Shown: positions 1 to 8,735, counted from the stretch's first letter. The stretch is DNA of 64,000 nt from G963667975 sp963677395 (GCA_963677395.2 OY781965.2:2604001-2668000); one strand, 5' to 3'. Translations and numbers: made by a program. Notes: generated from the letters alone by a model not told the origin.

Positions 1-516
1 TATACAAATGGAAATGTTCAAGAAATAAGCATAGAGGCATACGCAAATATTCTTGATATAATTAAATATAAACGTAATAGAAAATATTCATTATATACTT
101 TTGGAGGATTAGGACTTAGCAGTTTCCGAACAAAACTTAACTCCTTAATAAATGATAGCTTGCTACAAACATTTGGATATTCAGCTAATGGAAAAGATGC
201 AACATCCAGAACAACAGAAGTTATGCTGAGCTTAGGCATAGGATTTAGATATTATATAAATCCTAAAGCTTCACTTAATTTTGAAACTTCACTTCGAAAT
301 GTGTTTACAGACAAATTAGATGCATTAGTAATTGACAAAGCAAATTTAGAAGGGTATGGATTTATGTCAGTAGGCTTCACTTATCACTTTGACTTTAAAA
401 TTCGTAAAAGAAATAAAGGTTTTTTGGATCCTGATGGCAGAACAAACAAACGAAGTAATGGGATTAACAATAACCGCAAAAAAAGATTAAAAAATAAATG
501 GCAAAGACGATTCTAA
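1..516 (+). CDS. Outer-membrane beta-barrel protein, C-terminal part (5' end outside window)
   Basis: The reading frame is open from the first base, so the gene starts upstream of the window; 171 codons remain. The visible part alternates hydrophobic and polar residues and carries aromatic, Gly-rich strands such as YTFGGLGLS, LGIGFRYYIN and GYGFMSVGFTYHFDF, the pattern of an 8- to 10-strand outer-membrane beta-barrel. After the last strand comes a basic Arg/Lys/Asn-rich tail of about 35 residues (KIRKRNKGF to the end). In known OmpA-like or porin-family proteins the barrel usually ends in an aromatic residue, so this tail is unusual; it may lie in the periplasm. A hairpin terminator follows directly. 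Exact family cannot be decided without the missing N-terminus. Confidence 0.6.
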   Translation, partial: YTNGNVQEISIEAYANILDIIKYKRNRKYSLYTFGGLGLSSFRTKLNSLINDSLLQTFGYSANGKDATSRTTEVMLSLGIGFRYYINPKASLNFETSLRNVFTDKLDALVIDKANLEGYGFMSVGFTYHFDFKIRKRNKGFLDPDGRTNKRSNGINNNRKKRLKNKWQRRF

Positions 517-546
517 TAAAAAAGCCTCTTTTGAGGCTTTTTTATT
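517..546. terminator. Rho-independent terminator between convergent genes
   Basis: The stem AAAAGCCTC / GAGGCTTTT encloses a TTTT loop and is flanked by A and T runs, so it can stop transcription from both the plus-strand barrel gene (stop codon at 514-516) and the minus-strand gene ending at 545. Confidence 0.85.
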
Positions 547-1216
547 AGAAAATATCTTTTAATTCAGTTCCTTTGCCTTCTTTTTCAAACAACTCTCCCG
601 TTTTAAATCTTTTTAGAAACTGTATTGTTTTGCTGTTTGAAGCTGGGCAATATTCAAAAAATAAATTAAAATTATTGTTTTCAAAATGTATCGTATTATT
701 CAAAGAGTCTGATATGTAAAATTGTCCTATTTCAGGTAATGTTGCATTTATACCATATTTTGACATCAATGTATTCACAATACTACGAACATCTAATAAG
801 GGCGCATCTTTAAGTAAGTACTGCCCCATTACAAAACTATTATTTACAAAATAAAAATTAGCCTTCATCGACATCCCCAAAACCTCTTCTCTGTATCCTG
901 CGACTCTGAACACAACACCTTTCATTGACTTTTCTTCGTAACACCAGGGATTACCTTTTATTTTACGAAGTTTTTGGAAATTAGATTCAAATGAAACTTT
1001 TCCAAATGACACAGGTATATTTGTTTTATAAGAAGGGATTGTTTTATCAAACAATGCTCTATAAGTTTGGTGAATAAGTGATTCAGCTGTACAATGCGGA
1101 TAAGGGCCTTTCATGAATATCTTTCTGTAAAAACTATGATATTCAGCACTATACTTTCCGTAAATAGCTCTAATAATGAGCAATTGTAACTTGACGTACA
1201 ACTTAATTAAAATCAT
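545..1216 (-). CDS. Uncharacterised protein, tandem paralog of the next gene
   Basis: 223 residues with no recognised family. The first 18 residues are hydrophobic and basic and could be a membrane anchor or signal. It resembles its upstream neighbour (1213-1956) along its length: both have an early G-[KR]-[YF]-S-x-E-Y-x-x-F-[YH]-[RK]-K block followed by P-H-x-C, a central block ending [GF]-x-[FV]-[IF]-M-G-[QE]-Y, then D-x-[RL]-S-I-[VI] and a late I-x-[FI]-E-N-N-x-F block. The start codon overlaps the stop of that neighbour by 4 bases (ATGA), so the two are translationally coupled. It is the last gene of the etfB-etfA-acyl-CoA dehydrogenase transcription unit and ends at a bidirectional terminator. 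Function unknown. Confidence 0.75.
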   Translation of the reverse strand: MILIKLYVKLQLLIIRAIYGKYSAEYHSFYRKIFMKGPYPHCTAESLIHQTYRALFDKTIPSYKTNIPVSFGKVSFESNFQKLRKIKGNPWCYEEKSMKGVVFRVAGYREEVLGMSMKANFYFVNNSFVMGQYLLKDAPLLDVRSIVNTLMSKYGINATLPEIGQFYISDSLNNTIHFENNNFNLFFEYCPASNSKTIQFLKRFKTGELFEKEGKGTELKDIF

Positions 1217-1956
1217 AATTCTACAGGTAAAGTTTTTTCTTCAGATTCTGTGTTAAAATCAACAAAAACCAATTGCATTTTATGAAAATAGGATTTCAAT
1301 TTATTTTGGATTTCTTGATTTTGTTTACTGTAATATCTCAAACTCATTGAAAATCCATTATTTTCAATATTTAACATTCGTTGACCATTTTTTTCTTCAA
1401 TCATCAGCATGTCACTCCATTGACAATCATTCGACAAATATTTATCACGGATTGATTTTATAATCAACGATGTGTCAATTTTTTTGATGTCGGAAAATAC
1501 ATATTCACCCATAATGAATTCTCCATCAAAGAAAAAGAATAAGCTTTTTACCCTTACACCCATGGCATCCTCATTAAAATAACCGAGAATTGATATTTCG
1601 TTACGATCCATATCAAGGATATTAAAGCAATCAGGTATTCCCTTTTTATTAAAGATCGTTTTATAGTTTTCACCAAACTTAAATTTATCAAATTCAATTT
1701 GGGTATCGGTATTATACCGTTCTACATGCTCTTTAAATTTCTTTTTAAAAAACACAATGATATGATAATAAATATCATCTGTTATACACGGTTTGTGAGG
1801 ACTTTTATAATTGCGTTTTTTATGAAACTGCATGTATTCATAGCTAAAACGTCCGTGTATCATTGTAATAATAAAAAGGGAAATACGAACCCTGTTCAGC
1901 ATAATAATGACAAACAGGGCTGCAATACCTCCTAAAATACCATAAATCAAATTCAT
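1213..1956 (-). CDS. Uncharacterised membrane-anchored protein, tandem paralog
   Basis: 247 residues. The N-terminus (about residues 3-35) contains one strongly hydrophobic segment with no lipobox, followed by a basic stretch, so a membrane anchor is likely. The rest is soluble, rich in aromatic and charged residues. It shares spaced motifs with the downstream gene (E-Y-M-Q-F-H-K-K, P-H-x-C, G-E-F-I-M-G-E-Y, I-E-N-N-G-F), which marks the pair as a gene duplication. It starts 11 bases after the stop of the acyl-CoA dehydrogenase, so it probably belongs to the same operon. I do not recognise the family; a role linked to the dehydrogenase is inference from position only. Confidence 0.75.
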   Translation of the reverse strand: MNLIYGILGGIAALFVIIMLNRVRISLFIITMIHGRFSYEYMQFHKKRNYKSPHKPCITDDIYYHIIVFFKKKFKEHVERYNTDTQIEFDKFKFGENYKTIFNKKGIPDCFNILDMDRNEISILGYFNEDAMGVRVKSLFFFFDGEFIMGEYVFSDIKKIDTSLIIKSIRDKYLSNDCQWSDMLMIEEKNGQRMLNIENNGFSMSLRYYSKQNQEIQNKLKSYFHKMQLVFVDFNTESEEKTLPVEL

Positions 1957-1967
1957 AGGTATTAATA

Positions 1968-3674
1968 TTAAATAGTTTTATATAAGCTTAAATCTTTTAA
2001 ATCAAAATAATTAACAAAGCTTACTTTCTGGGTATTTTCCGTTCTACCGATACGGATAAAGAATTCAGCAGATTTTTTGTATTTATCGTTTCGGTTGGCA
2101 TCAAACATCAGTAAATATCCCATAATGATATTTCCAGCCATTTCAACTAAACGGCGAGAGTGAAAATCAAACAGTTCATTATTTTCGGCCTCCTGAACTT
2201 TTTGTACTGTTTTTTGATACTGTTCAGTCATTTTTAACAATGAATGCTTTAGATAATCCAATTCCGGTTTTATCTGAATTGCTTCATAATCTTTAATCAT
2301 TTTTAAATAGTTTCCATTTCCCACATAGCGAATGGCTGCTACTACCTGAAGTTGTGACGTTCCTTCATAAATGGTTGTTATACGAGCATCACGATAGATT
2401 CTTTCGATTGGAAAATCTTTCATAAAACCAGTGCCACCGTGAATTTGCAATGAATCATACGCAATCTGATTACAATACTCACTTGAGAAAAGCTTAAGCA
2501 TTGGTGTTAGCATATCAGCATTACGTTGATAATATTTAGCATCATTACGTTCTTCTGCATTTAAAGTACGGTCATGTTGAATATGAAAATATGATTTATA
2601 AATATCAACGCAACGACATGTTTCATAAAGAAGCGTGCGAATTGCATCAATCTTTACATTCATATTTGTAAGCATTTCAAATACAGCCGGGTACTGGATA
2701 ATAGTTTTACCAAACTGTTCTCTTTCCATTGCATATTTCACTGCTTCGCGATATGCAGCTTCAGCAATACCAACTGACTGAGCACCAACACCTAAACGTG
2801 CTGAATTCATTAGAGCCATCACATATTTAATGAGCCCCATTTTGCGATCACCAATCAATTTAGCAGGGGCATTATTGAAGACTAATTCACAGGTTGGAGA
2901 ACCTTTAATACCCAATTTATTTTCTATACGACGAACAGTAAATGCTTTATGCCTTCTATCATATACAAATAGCGATAACCCACGGCCATCATTAGTACCT
3001 TCTTCTGAACGAGCTAACACCAATGATACATCAGCATCACCATTGGTAATGAAACGTTTTACACCGTTCAGTAACCATGTTTGAGTTGCTTCATCGAAGT
3101 GTGCTTTTAGCTGTACTGCCTGAAGATCTGAACCTGCATCCGGCTCGGTTAAATCCATTGCGGCAGTAGCACCTTTTGGAAACATTGGAAGAAACTCATC
3201 CTTGATTTCTTCTGAGCCGAACTCATGAATTGTTTCGGCGCAATCCTGTAATCCCCAAATGTTTGCAAAGCCAGCATCACCACGCGATACAATTTCGGCA
3301 GCCATTACGTATGGAACTATTGAAAAATTCAATCCGCCATACTGACGTGGTAATGACATACCAATCATTCCTGAACGAACCAAAGCGTCGTAATTTTCTT
3401 GAGTACCACGGGCGTATTTCACTTCGTTGTTTACAAGAGTTGGTCCGTCATGATCTACAGATTCGGCATTCGGAGCAACAATATCTCCACAGATTTCACC
3501 CACAATTTCGAGCACTTTATCATAGCTATCCAAAGCATCCTCGAAATCAACCGGTGCATAATCATATTTTTCTTTATCTTTAAATCCGTCTTCCTTTAAT
3601 TGAACGATTTTGTCCATTAAGGGATGGTTCAGATGAAATTTTAAATTTTCATTATCAGTATAAAAATTAGCCAT
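1968..3674 (-). CDS. Acyl-CoA dehydrogenase with C-terminal extension
   Basis: 568-residue flavoenzyme that introduces a 2,3-double bond into an acyl-CoA thioester and passes electrons to ETF. The N-terminal helical domain (about 40-165) is followed by the beta-domain with AAMDLTEPDAGSD (171-183), then the C-terminal helical domain with the FAD/dimer block AMEREQFGKTI (315-325) and IHGGTGFMKDFP (411-422). The catalytic base is the Glu of YEGTS (Glu437). The family normally has about 380-400 residues; the extra 120 residues at the end match the C-terminal extension common in Bacteroidota and VLCAD-like members. It lies 62 bases after etfA, so electrons can be handed to the co-encoded ETF. Substrate chain length cannot be read from sequence. 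Confidence 0.93.
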   Translation of the reverse strand: MANFYTDNENLKFHLNHPLMDKIVQLKEDGFKDKEKYDYAPVDFEDALDSYDKVLEIVGEICGDIVAPNAESVDHDGPTLVNNEVKYARGTQENYDALVRSGMIGMSLPRQYGGLNFSIVPYVMAAEIVSRGDAGFANIWGLQDCAETIHEFGSEEIKDEFLPMFPKGATAAMDLTEPDAGSDLQAVQLKAHFDEATQTWLLNGVKRFITNGDADVSLVLARSEEGTNDGRGLSLFVYDRRHKAFTVRRIENKLGIKGSPTCELVFNNAPAKLIGDRKMGLIKYVMALMNSARLGVGAQSVGIAEAAYREAVKYAMEREQFGKTIIQYPAVFEMLTNMNVKIDAIRTLLYETCRCVDIYKSYFHIQHDRTLNAEERNDAKYYQRNADMLTPMLKLFSSEYCNQIAYDSLQIHGGTGFMKDFPIERIYRDARITTIYEGTSQLQVVAAIRYVGNGNYLKMIKDYEAIQIKPELDYLKHSLLKMTEQYQKTVQKVQEAENNELFDFHSRRLVEMAGNIIMGYLLMFDANRNDKYKKSAEFFIRIGRTENTQKVSFVNYFDLKDLSLYKTI

Positions 3675-3736
3675 TGTGTGCTTTTTTCCTGGTTAAAAAT
3701 AACATTAATTATCGTCCCTGAATGATTTTAAAAGAA

Positions 3737-4759
3737 CTATTTCGAATTAGCCTTATAGTATTTAATCATTTTAGGAACAATATCCTCAATACGACCAATA
3801 ATGGTGTAATCGGCTATTTTATTAATCGGAGCATTTGGATCAGTATTAATACTGATGATAGTTGCTGACTGATCCATACCAGCACGGTGTTGTACTGCAC
3901 CGGAAATACCACAAGCAATATAAAGTTTTGGGCGAACAGTAACACCTGTTTGACCAATCTGACGTTCATGTTCAATGAGGCCACCGTCAACTGCAGCACG
4001 GGTTGCACCTACTTCACCCTGAAGAACTTCAGCCAATTCAAACAAGTGGTTAAAGTTTTCTTTGGTACCAACACCATAACCACCAGCTACAATTATTTGA
4101 GCACCTTTAATATTCACCTTTTGCTTTTCAACATGACGTTCAATAATTTCGAGAACGAAATCCGTATCTTTTACAATACCATGAATATCAATATGTTTAA
4201 CAACACCTTTGTATGTTTGTGAGACGGTTTCTTTTTTCATTACACCTTCACGAACGGTAGCCATCTGTGGGCGTGTTTCCGGATTAATGATGGTAGCAAT
4301 AATATTTCCACCAAAAGCAGGACGAATCTGATACAATAAGTCTTTGTATTGCTTTTGTGTTTTATTTTCAAAATGATCACCAATTTCAAGACTTGTGCAA
4401 TCGGCAGTTAAACCACAACGCATTGCAGAAGCAATACGAGGAGCTAAATCACGACCTACAGAGGTTGCCCCAAACAGAGCAATTTCAGGATTTTCAACTC
4501 TAAAAAGATGATTAATAATGGCGGCATGAGGAAGTGTTGAATATGGAAATAAACGATTATCCTGGGCAAGATGAATAACATCTACACCATAAGGAAAAAT
4601 CTGCTCTTCAATGGTCGGAATTTCGTTTCCAATAACAACAGCTTCGAGTTTTACATTTAATTCATTAGCGAGTTTTCTACCTTTCGATAAAAGCTCAAGA
4701 CTAACATCTGCAATTGTACCTTCTTCGGTAACTTCGCAATAAACGAATATATTATTCAT
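3737..4759 (-). CDS. etfA: Electron transfer flavoprotein subunit alpha
   Basis: 340 residues, normal length for EtfA. Together with EtfB it forms the FAD/AMP heterodimer that takes electrons from acyl-CoA dehydrogenases. The N-terminal half is the ETF alpha/beta fold. The C-terminal FAD domain (about 212-335) shows GGYGVGTKENF (226-236), the ARG/S-like region GATRAAVDGG (251-260), LYIACGISGAVQH (279-291) and IISINTDPNAPI (301-312), the PS00696-type signature. It starts 21 bases after etfB and precedes the acyl-CoA dehydrogenase by 62 bases, a compact electron-transfer operon. Whether the dimer bifurcates electrons cannot be decided by eye. Confidence 0.95.
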   Translation of the reverse strand: MNNIFVYCEVTEEGTIADVSLELLSKGRKLANELNVKLEAVVIGNEIPTIEEQIFPYGVDVIHLAQDNRLFPYSTLPHAAIINHLFRVENPEIALFGATSVGRDLAPRIASAMRCGLTADCTSLEIGDHFENKTQKQYKDLLYQIRPAFGGNIIATIINPETRPQMATVREGVMKKETVSQTYKGVVKHIDIHGIVKDTDFVLEIIERHVEKQKVNIKGAQIIVAGGYGVGTKENFNHLFELAEVLQGEVGATRAAVDGGLIEHERQIGQTGVTVRPKLYIACGISGAVQHRAGMDQSATIISINTDPNAPINKIADYTIIGRIEDIVPKMIKYYKANSK

Positions 4760-4780
4760 ACTGTGATTTTCGGGCGTTAA

Positions 4781-5653
4781 TTAACCAATTACGTGACTGT
4801 CAATTAAAGACTTCATCAAAGCTTCGATTTCCTGATCGTTGTTTGAGAGTACTTTTGATTCTTTTTGTTGAAGAACAACATTTTCGATTTTCTTTACTTT
4901 GGTAGGAGAACCTGATAATCCTAAGTATTCATCGTTTGCATTCAGGTCTGCCACAGTCCACTCATCTATTTGAAGATAAGGGCGATGATTGTAAAGTTCA
5001 GTGTAATCTTGGGTTTCTTCCTGTAATTCAGTTATTGTACGTGAATGTTTGAAACGCATCAAAAGTTTAGTATTACGTGGACGGCAGTCAGGAGCAGAGC
5101 TATGAACTGTAATCAACGATGGCAGAGGAGCTTTCACCACTTCAATACCACGTTCCAAACGACGTTTTATGGTTATATAACTATCGGTAACATCTATAAC
5201 TTCTTCAGCATAGGTTACCTGAGGAATATCAAGTTTTTCGGCTGTTTGAGGGCCAACCTGAGCGGTATCTCCATCAATTGCCTGACGGCCAGAAATTACC
5301 AAATGGTAAGGAGCCAGTTTTTGTACTGCCAATGAAATAGCATACGACGTTGCTAAGGTGTCACTACCGGCAAATTTGCGGTCGGTGATAAGAAAACCAC
5401 GGTCAGCACCACGATACATAGATTCGCGGATAATTTCTGCTGCACGAGGAGGACCCATCGTAACGATCACTATTTCAACATCTTTTCGCATATCCTTTAT
5501 GCGAAGTGCCATTTCCAAAGCATTTAAATCTTCTGGATTGAAAATTGCTGGCAATGCCGCGCGGTTCACTGTACCGTCTGCCTTCATGGCATCTTTACCC
5601 ACATTACGGGTATCAGGAACCTGTTTGGCCATAACTACAATTCTAAAACTCAT
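4781..5653 (-). CDS. etfB: Electron transfer flavoprotein subunit beta
   Basis: 290 residues, slightly longer than the usual 250-260 because of a C-terminal tail. Family motifs visible: the start V-M-A-K-Q-V-P-D-T-R (7-16), NPEDLNALEMALR, VTMGPPRAAEIIRESMYRGAD with the nucleotide-loop, ISGRQAIDGDTAQVGPQTAE, and the beta-subunit signature around IKRRLERGIEVVKAPLPSL. It is the first gene of the minus-strand operon etfB-etfA-acyl-CoA dehydrogenase and has its own consensus promoter at 5695-5725. Confidence 0.95.
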   Translation of the reverse strand: MSFRIVVMAKQVPDTRNVGKDAMKADGTVNRAALPAIFNPEDLNALEMALRIKDMRKDVEIVIVTMGPPRAAEIIRESMYRGADRGFLITDRKFAGSDTLATSYAISLAVQKLAPYHLVISGRQAIDGDTAQVGPQTAEKLDIPQVTYAEEVIDVTDSYITIKRRLERGIEVVKAPLPSLITVHSSAPDCRPRNTKLLMRFKHSRTITELQEETQDYTELYNHRPYLQIDEWTVADLNANDEYLGLSGSPTKVKKIENVVLQQKESKVLSNNDQEIEALMKSLIDSHVIG

Positions 5654-5694
5654 AAAAGTACTTTTTGTGATTATTTTAGACCTTCAAAAGTGTG

Positions 5695-5725
5695 CAAAGA
5701 TAGGAAAATAGAATAACTAAGCAAA
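5695..5725 (-). promoter_or_regulatory. etfB: Bacteroidota consensus promoter of the etfB operon
   Basis: On the minus strand TTTG (5722-5725) is followed after 19 bases by TATCTTTG (5695-5702). This is an exact match to the primary Bacteroidota sigma consensus (-33 TTTG, -7 TAnnTTTG) with ideal spacing. The start site would lie near 5688, about 35 bases before the etfB ATG. It overlaps the intergenic end just after the FKBP stop codon, so etfB-etfA need not depend on read-through. Confidence 0.7.
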
Positions 5726-5732
5726 GGCTGAT

Positions 5733-6638
5733 CTATTTAACTTCTTTTAATTCTACTTCAAATATCAGAGTTGAGAAAGGTGGAATATCTTTACCTGCAC
5801 CACGCGCTCCATAAGCAATGTTTGAAGGGATAATAAATTTTGCTTTTCCACCAACTTTCATTTTGGCAATTCCTTCTTCCCAGCCCGGAATTACCCGGCC
5901 TTCACCTAATGGAAATTCAATAGGTTCATATTGACGTTGAGCATTAAACAAGCCTGCCTTTTCAGCAATACTTTTAATACTGGTATCAAATACTTTACCA
6001 TTTAATAACATTCCTGTGTATTCAACTTTTACAGTTTTTCCATTTTCAGCTTGAGCACCCGAACCTTTTTTAGTTTCAATGTAATAAAGTCCTGATTCAG
6101 TAGGTTTTGCTGATATTTTCTTTTCTTTGATATATTTTTCGATATCAGCAGTTTCTCTCACTTTCGCTTCTTCTGCTTGTTTTGTATATGCTTCCATCTG
6201 AACTTTTTGCTCAGCTTCAACTTTTTCTTTTGAGATGATTTCGGTTAACTTAATGCTATAATAAAATTTGGCTCCAGGTTTAACATCCTGTGGCATTGGT
6301 ACATATTTTTTTATTGTATCTGCAAATACAATAAATGTTGCACTGTCACCAATTCCCATCAATTGAACACCTTCAAATAAATCGCCAGGATAAATTGAAT
6401 CAACAGGAAATAAACGAGTTGGTTGTCCTGCATTTGTAAAAATTAAACTATCTTCCAAGCGTATTGAAAGTTCACCAACAACGATATCACCTTTTTTAGG
6501 CTTAGCAGCATCTTTATTTTGAATATGAAATTGATAAAATAAACCATTTTCAGTTTGTTCAAATCCTGGATAAGGAGATTTTTTACATGCTGCAACTACA
6601 ATAGCTGCCACTACTAAAAAGAATGCGATTTTTTTCAT
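5733..6638 (-). CDS. FKBP-type peptidyl-prolyl isomerase lipoprotein, two FKBP-like domains
   Basis: 301 residues. Signal peptide with lipobox VAAC (Cys18), so a lipoprotein acting in the periplasm or on the outer membrane. Residues about 30-135 form a degenerate FKBP-like domain; about 136-180 is a charged helical linker (KEKVEAEQKVQMEAYTKQAEE). Residues 195-301 are a complete FKBP domain with VKVEYTGMLLNGKVFDTS, PGWEEGIAKMKVGGKAKF and YGARGAGKDIPPFSTLIFEVEL, which keep the usual Tyr, Asp, Trp and Tyr/Phe pocket residues. It folds exported proteins by proline isomerisation. The next gene upstream encodes a second FKBP lipoprotein. Confidence 0.92.
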   Translation of the reverse strand: MKKIAFFLVVAAIVVAACKKSPYPGFEQTENGLFYQFHIQNKDAAKPKKGDIVVGELSIRLEDSLIFTNAGQPTRLFPVDSIYPGDLFEGVQLMGIGDSATFIVFADTIKKYVPMPQDVKPGAKFYYSIKLTEIISKEKVEAEQKVQMEAYTKQAEEAKVRETADIEKYIKEKKISAKPTESGLYYIETKKGSGAQAENGKTVKVEYTGMLLNGKVFDTSIKSIAEKAGLFNAQRQYEPIEFPLGEGRVIPGWEEGIAKMKVGGKAKFIIPSNIAYGARGAGKDIPPFSTLIFEVELKEVK

Positions 6639-6649
6639 AACTAACTGTT

Positions 6650-7171
6650 TTATTTAATATTAATTAATTCAACTTCATAAATTAGGATTGCTTTTTTAGG
6701 AATTTTAAAGCTATCACCTAATAAACCATATCCTAAGTTTGAAGGCATTATTAAGAGTGCCTTCCCTCCTTTTTTCAACATTCGTACACCTTCATCCAAT
6801 CCACTGGGTTCTTGTGATTTTCCAATTACAAATTCTTTTAAACCATCTCTATCTGAGTTGTAAATTTCGTTTCCATTAATTAACTTCAAAGAGTATTTAA
6901 GAGTTACTGTTTGTTCAAATTTCGGATTATTCCCCTTTCCCTTTTCCCTAATCAAATATCTTAATCCTGAAGCAGATTGATTCATTTGGAGTTCATGACG
7001 TTTTATATAGCTGCCAATCAAATCATTCTCAACTCTGACTAAACGTTGATTAGCCCATATAAGTTTTTCTTCTATTGAAGCTTCTGATGATTTTTGTTTT
7101 ACGGGTTGAGAGTTATTTTCACATGAAGAAAGAACGCACATTATCGTCAAAATCCAAAGTAATTTTCTCAT
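6650..7171 (-). CDS. GldI-like FKBP peptidyl-prolyl isomerase lipoprotein
   Basis: 173 residues from ATG at 7171; a TTG six bases upstream is less likely. Signal peptide MRKLLWILTIMCVLSSC with lipobox LSSC. A coiled linker (about 30-70) leads to one FKBP domain (about 70-173) with SGLRYLI, TVTLKYSLKLINGNEIYNS, SGLDEGVRMLKKGGKALL and GYGLLG. The DDG and PPNSTLIF-like pocket residues are weaker than in the neighbour. The gene resembles gldI of gliding Bacteroidota in size, lipobox and its position beside a DHH phosphoesterase and ndk. GldI is needed for folding of gliding/T9SS components in Flavobacterium; gliding in this organism is not shown. Confidence 0.82.
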   Translation of the reverse strand: MRKLLWILTIMCVLSSCENNSQPVKQKSSEASIEEKLIWANQRLVRVENDLIGSYIKRHELQMNQSASGLRYLIREKGKGNNPKFEQTVTLKYSLKLINGNEIYNSDRDGLKEFVIGKSQEPSGLDEGVRMLKKGGKALLIMPSNLGYGLLGDSFKIPKKAILIYEVELINIK

Positions 7172-7173
7172 TT

Positions 7174-8199
7174 TCAATCCTGTTTTTTTAATTCATCATA
7201 TTGATTCAGAATAGATTCAAATCTATTCAAAGTTTCAGGCATTGAAATGAATGAATCACCACCGGATGCATTTTTATGTCCACCACCGCCAAAATGTTTG
7301 TATGAAAATTTGTTTACATTGAAATTTCCCTTCGAACGAAATGAAATTCTGATTTTATCATCACGCTCAGTAAACAGTGCCCCAAATTTAACCAAGCCTA
7401 TTGAAAGTGTATAATTTACAATACCCTCAGTATCACCAACTTTATAATTAAAGCGTTTTAAATCCTCTTTTGTAAGATAAATATATGCTGTTGAACGCTC
7501 AGTAATTACTTTCATCCGTTCATTTAAGCAGAATCCCAGAAGCTTCATTCTTGACTCAGTAAAAGTATCATATACTAAACGATGAATTTTTTCAGGATCA
7601 ATACCAAGCCCTACTAATTTTGCTACAATTAAGTATGTTTCAGGATTTTGTGCTGAATAACTGAAAGAACCAGTATCTGTCATTATACCTGCATAAATGC
7701 ATTCTGCTCCCTCAACAGATACATAATTTAATAATTCGAGCTGTTCAATTATATTCCAGACCATTTCAGAGGTTGAAGAAGGTCTAATATCAGAAATTAC
7801 AGTATCAAATTGCGATGTATCAGGCTCCAAATGATGATCAATCAACACCTTGTATGCTTTTGAATTACACAATAAATCTGATAGTGCCTGAACTCTTTTG
7901 GGGGCATTAAAATCAAGGCAAAAAATCATATCGGCATTAGATAGTTTTTCCTCGCATTCAAGCGTTTGCTCAGTTCCAATCAACATTTTTTCAGACCCCT
8001 TCATCCAAGTAAGAAAGTCAGGAAAAGCACTTGGCACTATTGATGTTACATTTTTACCTAACGATAAAAGGGTATCGGCTAATGAAAGTGAAGAACCCAA
8101 AGCATCTCCATCAGGATTGTGATGTGTAATAATTACAATGTTTTCTAAACTGAAAAGCTTCTTCTTTAAGGTATTAAGTGCTTCTTGAGAAATTTGCAT
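7174..8199 (-). CDS. DHH family phosphoesterase (NrnA-like oligoribonuclease / pAp phosphatase)
   Basis: 341 residues from ATG at 8199. Family members degrade nano-RNA and 3'-phosphoadenosine 5'-phosphate. Motif I ITHHNPDGDALGSS (24-37), motif II in IFCLDFNAPKRV, motif III IDHHLEP, motif IV MTDTGSFSYS, and the DHHA1 motif FGGGGHKNASGG near the end are all present, so the manganese site is intact. A longer start at 8265 would place the first codons on top of the -7 box TAACTTTG (8263-8270), so the shorter start is preferred. It is divergent from ndk and lies 2 bases before the GldI-like gene, so the three FKBP/DHH genes probably form one unit. Confidence 0.9.
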   Translation of the reverse strand: MQISQEALNTLKKKLFSLENIVIITHHNPDGDALGSSLSLADTLLSLGKNVTSIVPSAFPDFLTWMKGSEKMLIGTEQTLECEEKLSNADMIFCLDFNAPKRVQALSDLLCNSKAYKVLIDHHLEPDTSQFDTVISDIRPSSTSEMVWNIIEQLELLNYVSVEGAECIYAGIMTDTGSFSYSAQNPETYLIVAKLVGLGIDPEKIHRLVYDTFTESRMKLLGFCLNERMKVITERSTAYIYLTKEDLKRFNYKVGDTEGIVNYTLSIGLVKFGALFTERDDKIRISFRSKGNFNVNKFSYKHFGGGGHKNASGGDSFISMPETLNRFESILNQYDELKKQD

Positions 8200-8262
8200 A
8201 CGATATTTTTCTACGTGAAGGATGCGATTATTTCTGGTTTTTCTGAACAAAATGAGCAGTTG

Positions 8263-8270
8263 CAAAGTTA
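8263..8270 (-). promoter_or_regulatory. -7 box of the DHH phosphoesterase gene
   Basis: TAACTTTG on the minus strand matches TAnnTTTG exactly and lies 64 bases before the chosen ATG. No clear TTTG at the -33 distance was seen. Confidence 0.45.
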
Positions 8271-8277
8271 AGCATTA

Positions 8278-8305
8278 TTGCATTTAAATAAATTTCTTAT
8301 CTTTA
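8278..8305 (+). promoter_or_regulatory. ndk: Candidate promoter of ndk
   Basis: TTG (8278-8280) is followed after 17 bases by TATCTTTA (8298-8305), one base off the -7 consensus. It lies 20 bases before the ndk ATG. Confidence 0.45.
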
Positions 8306-8324
8306 CTCTCTAACTTAGAAGACA

Positions 8325-8735
8325 ATGTACACATATTCAATGATTAAACCTCACGTTGTAAAAGCAAACAAAAGCGGGGATATTATTTCACTTATCGAAA
8401 ATGCAGGATTCAGACTGGTAGCACTTAAAAAAACTCAATTTTCGAGAGATGATGCTGAAACTTTTTACGCGATCCATAAAGGGAAAGATTTTTTCTCTAA
8501 TCTGATAAATCACATGACTTCCGGCTCTATTATTGCAATGGTTTTGGAAAAAGAAAATGCTGTTTCCGAATTCAGAGAATTTATTGGAAAAACAAATCCG
8601 GCTGAAGCAAATGAAGGAACAATCCGAAGCCTTTTCGGAGAATCTATTACGGATAATGCGATTCATGCATCTGATTCCGTAGAAAATGCATGGAAAGAAA
8701 TCAGACAGATATTTAATGAAGATGAACTGTTTTAA
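8325..8735 (+). CDS. ndk: Nucleoside diphosphate kinase
   Basis: 136 residues, normal for a small bacterial NDK. It moves the gamma-phosphate from ATP to other nucleoside diphosphates through a phospho-histidine. The start MYTYSMIKPHVV carries the conserved KP; the catalytic His is His114 in NAIHASDS, which fits the family signature N-x2-H-[GA]-S-D. GxIRSLFGES before it is the usual R-G-x-[YF] substrate loop, here with Leu-Phe in place of the common Asp-Phe. Divergent from the DHH phosphoesterase and GldI-like gene. Confidence 0.96.
   Translation: MYTYSMIKPHVVKANKSGDIISLIENAGFRLVALKKTQFSRDDAETFYAIHKGKDFFSNLINHMTSGSIIAMVLEKENAVSEFREFIGKTNPAEANEGTIRSLFGESITDNAIHASDSVENAWKEIRQIFNEDELF

Noticed and set aside
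6650..7171. The GldI-like gene as proof of gliding motility
   Set aside because: GldI-like FKBP lipoproteins also occur in non-gliding Bacteroidota; no other gld or spr genes are in the window.
8200..8265. Longer N-terminus of the DHH phosphoesterase starting at 8265
   Set aside because: The extra codons lie over an exact -7 promoter box (8263-8270) and the family alignment starts at the later ATG.
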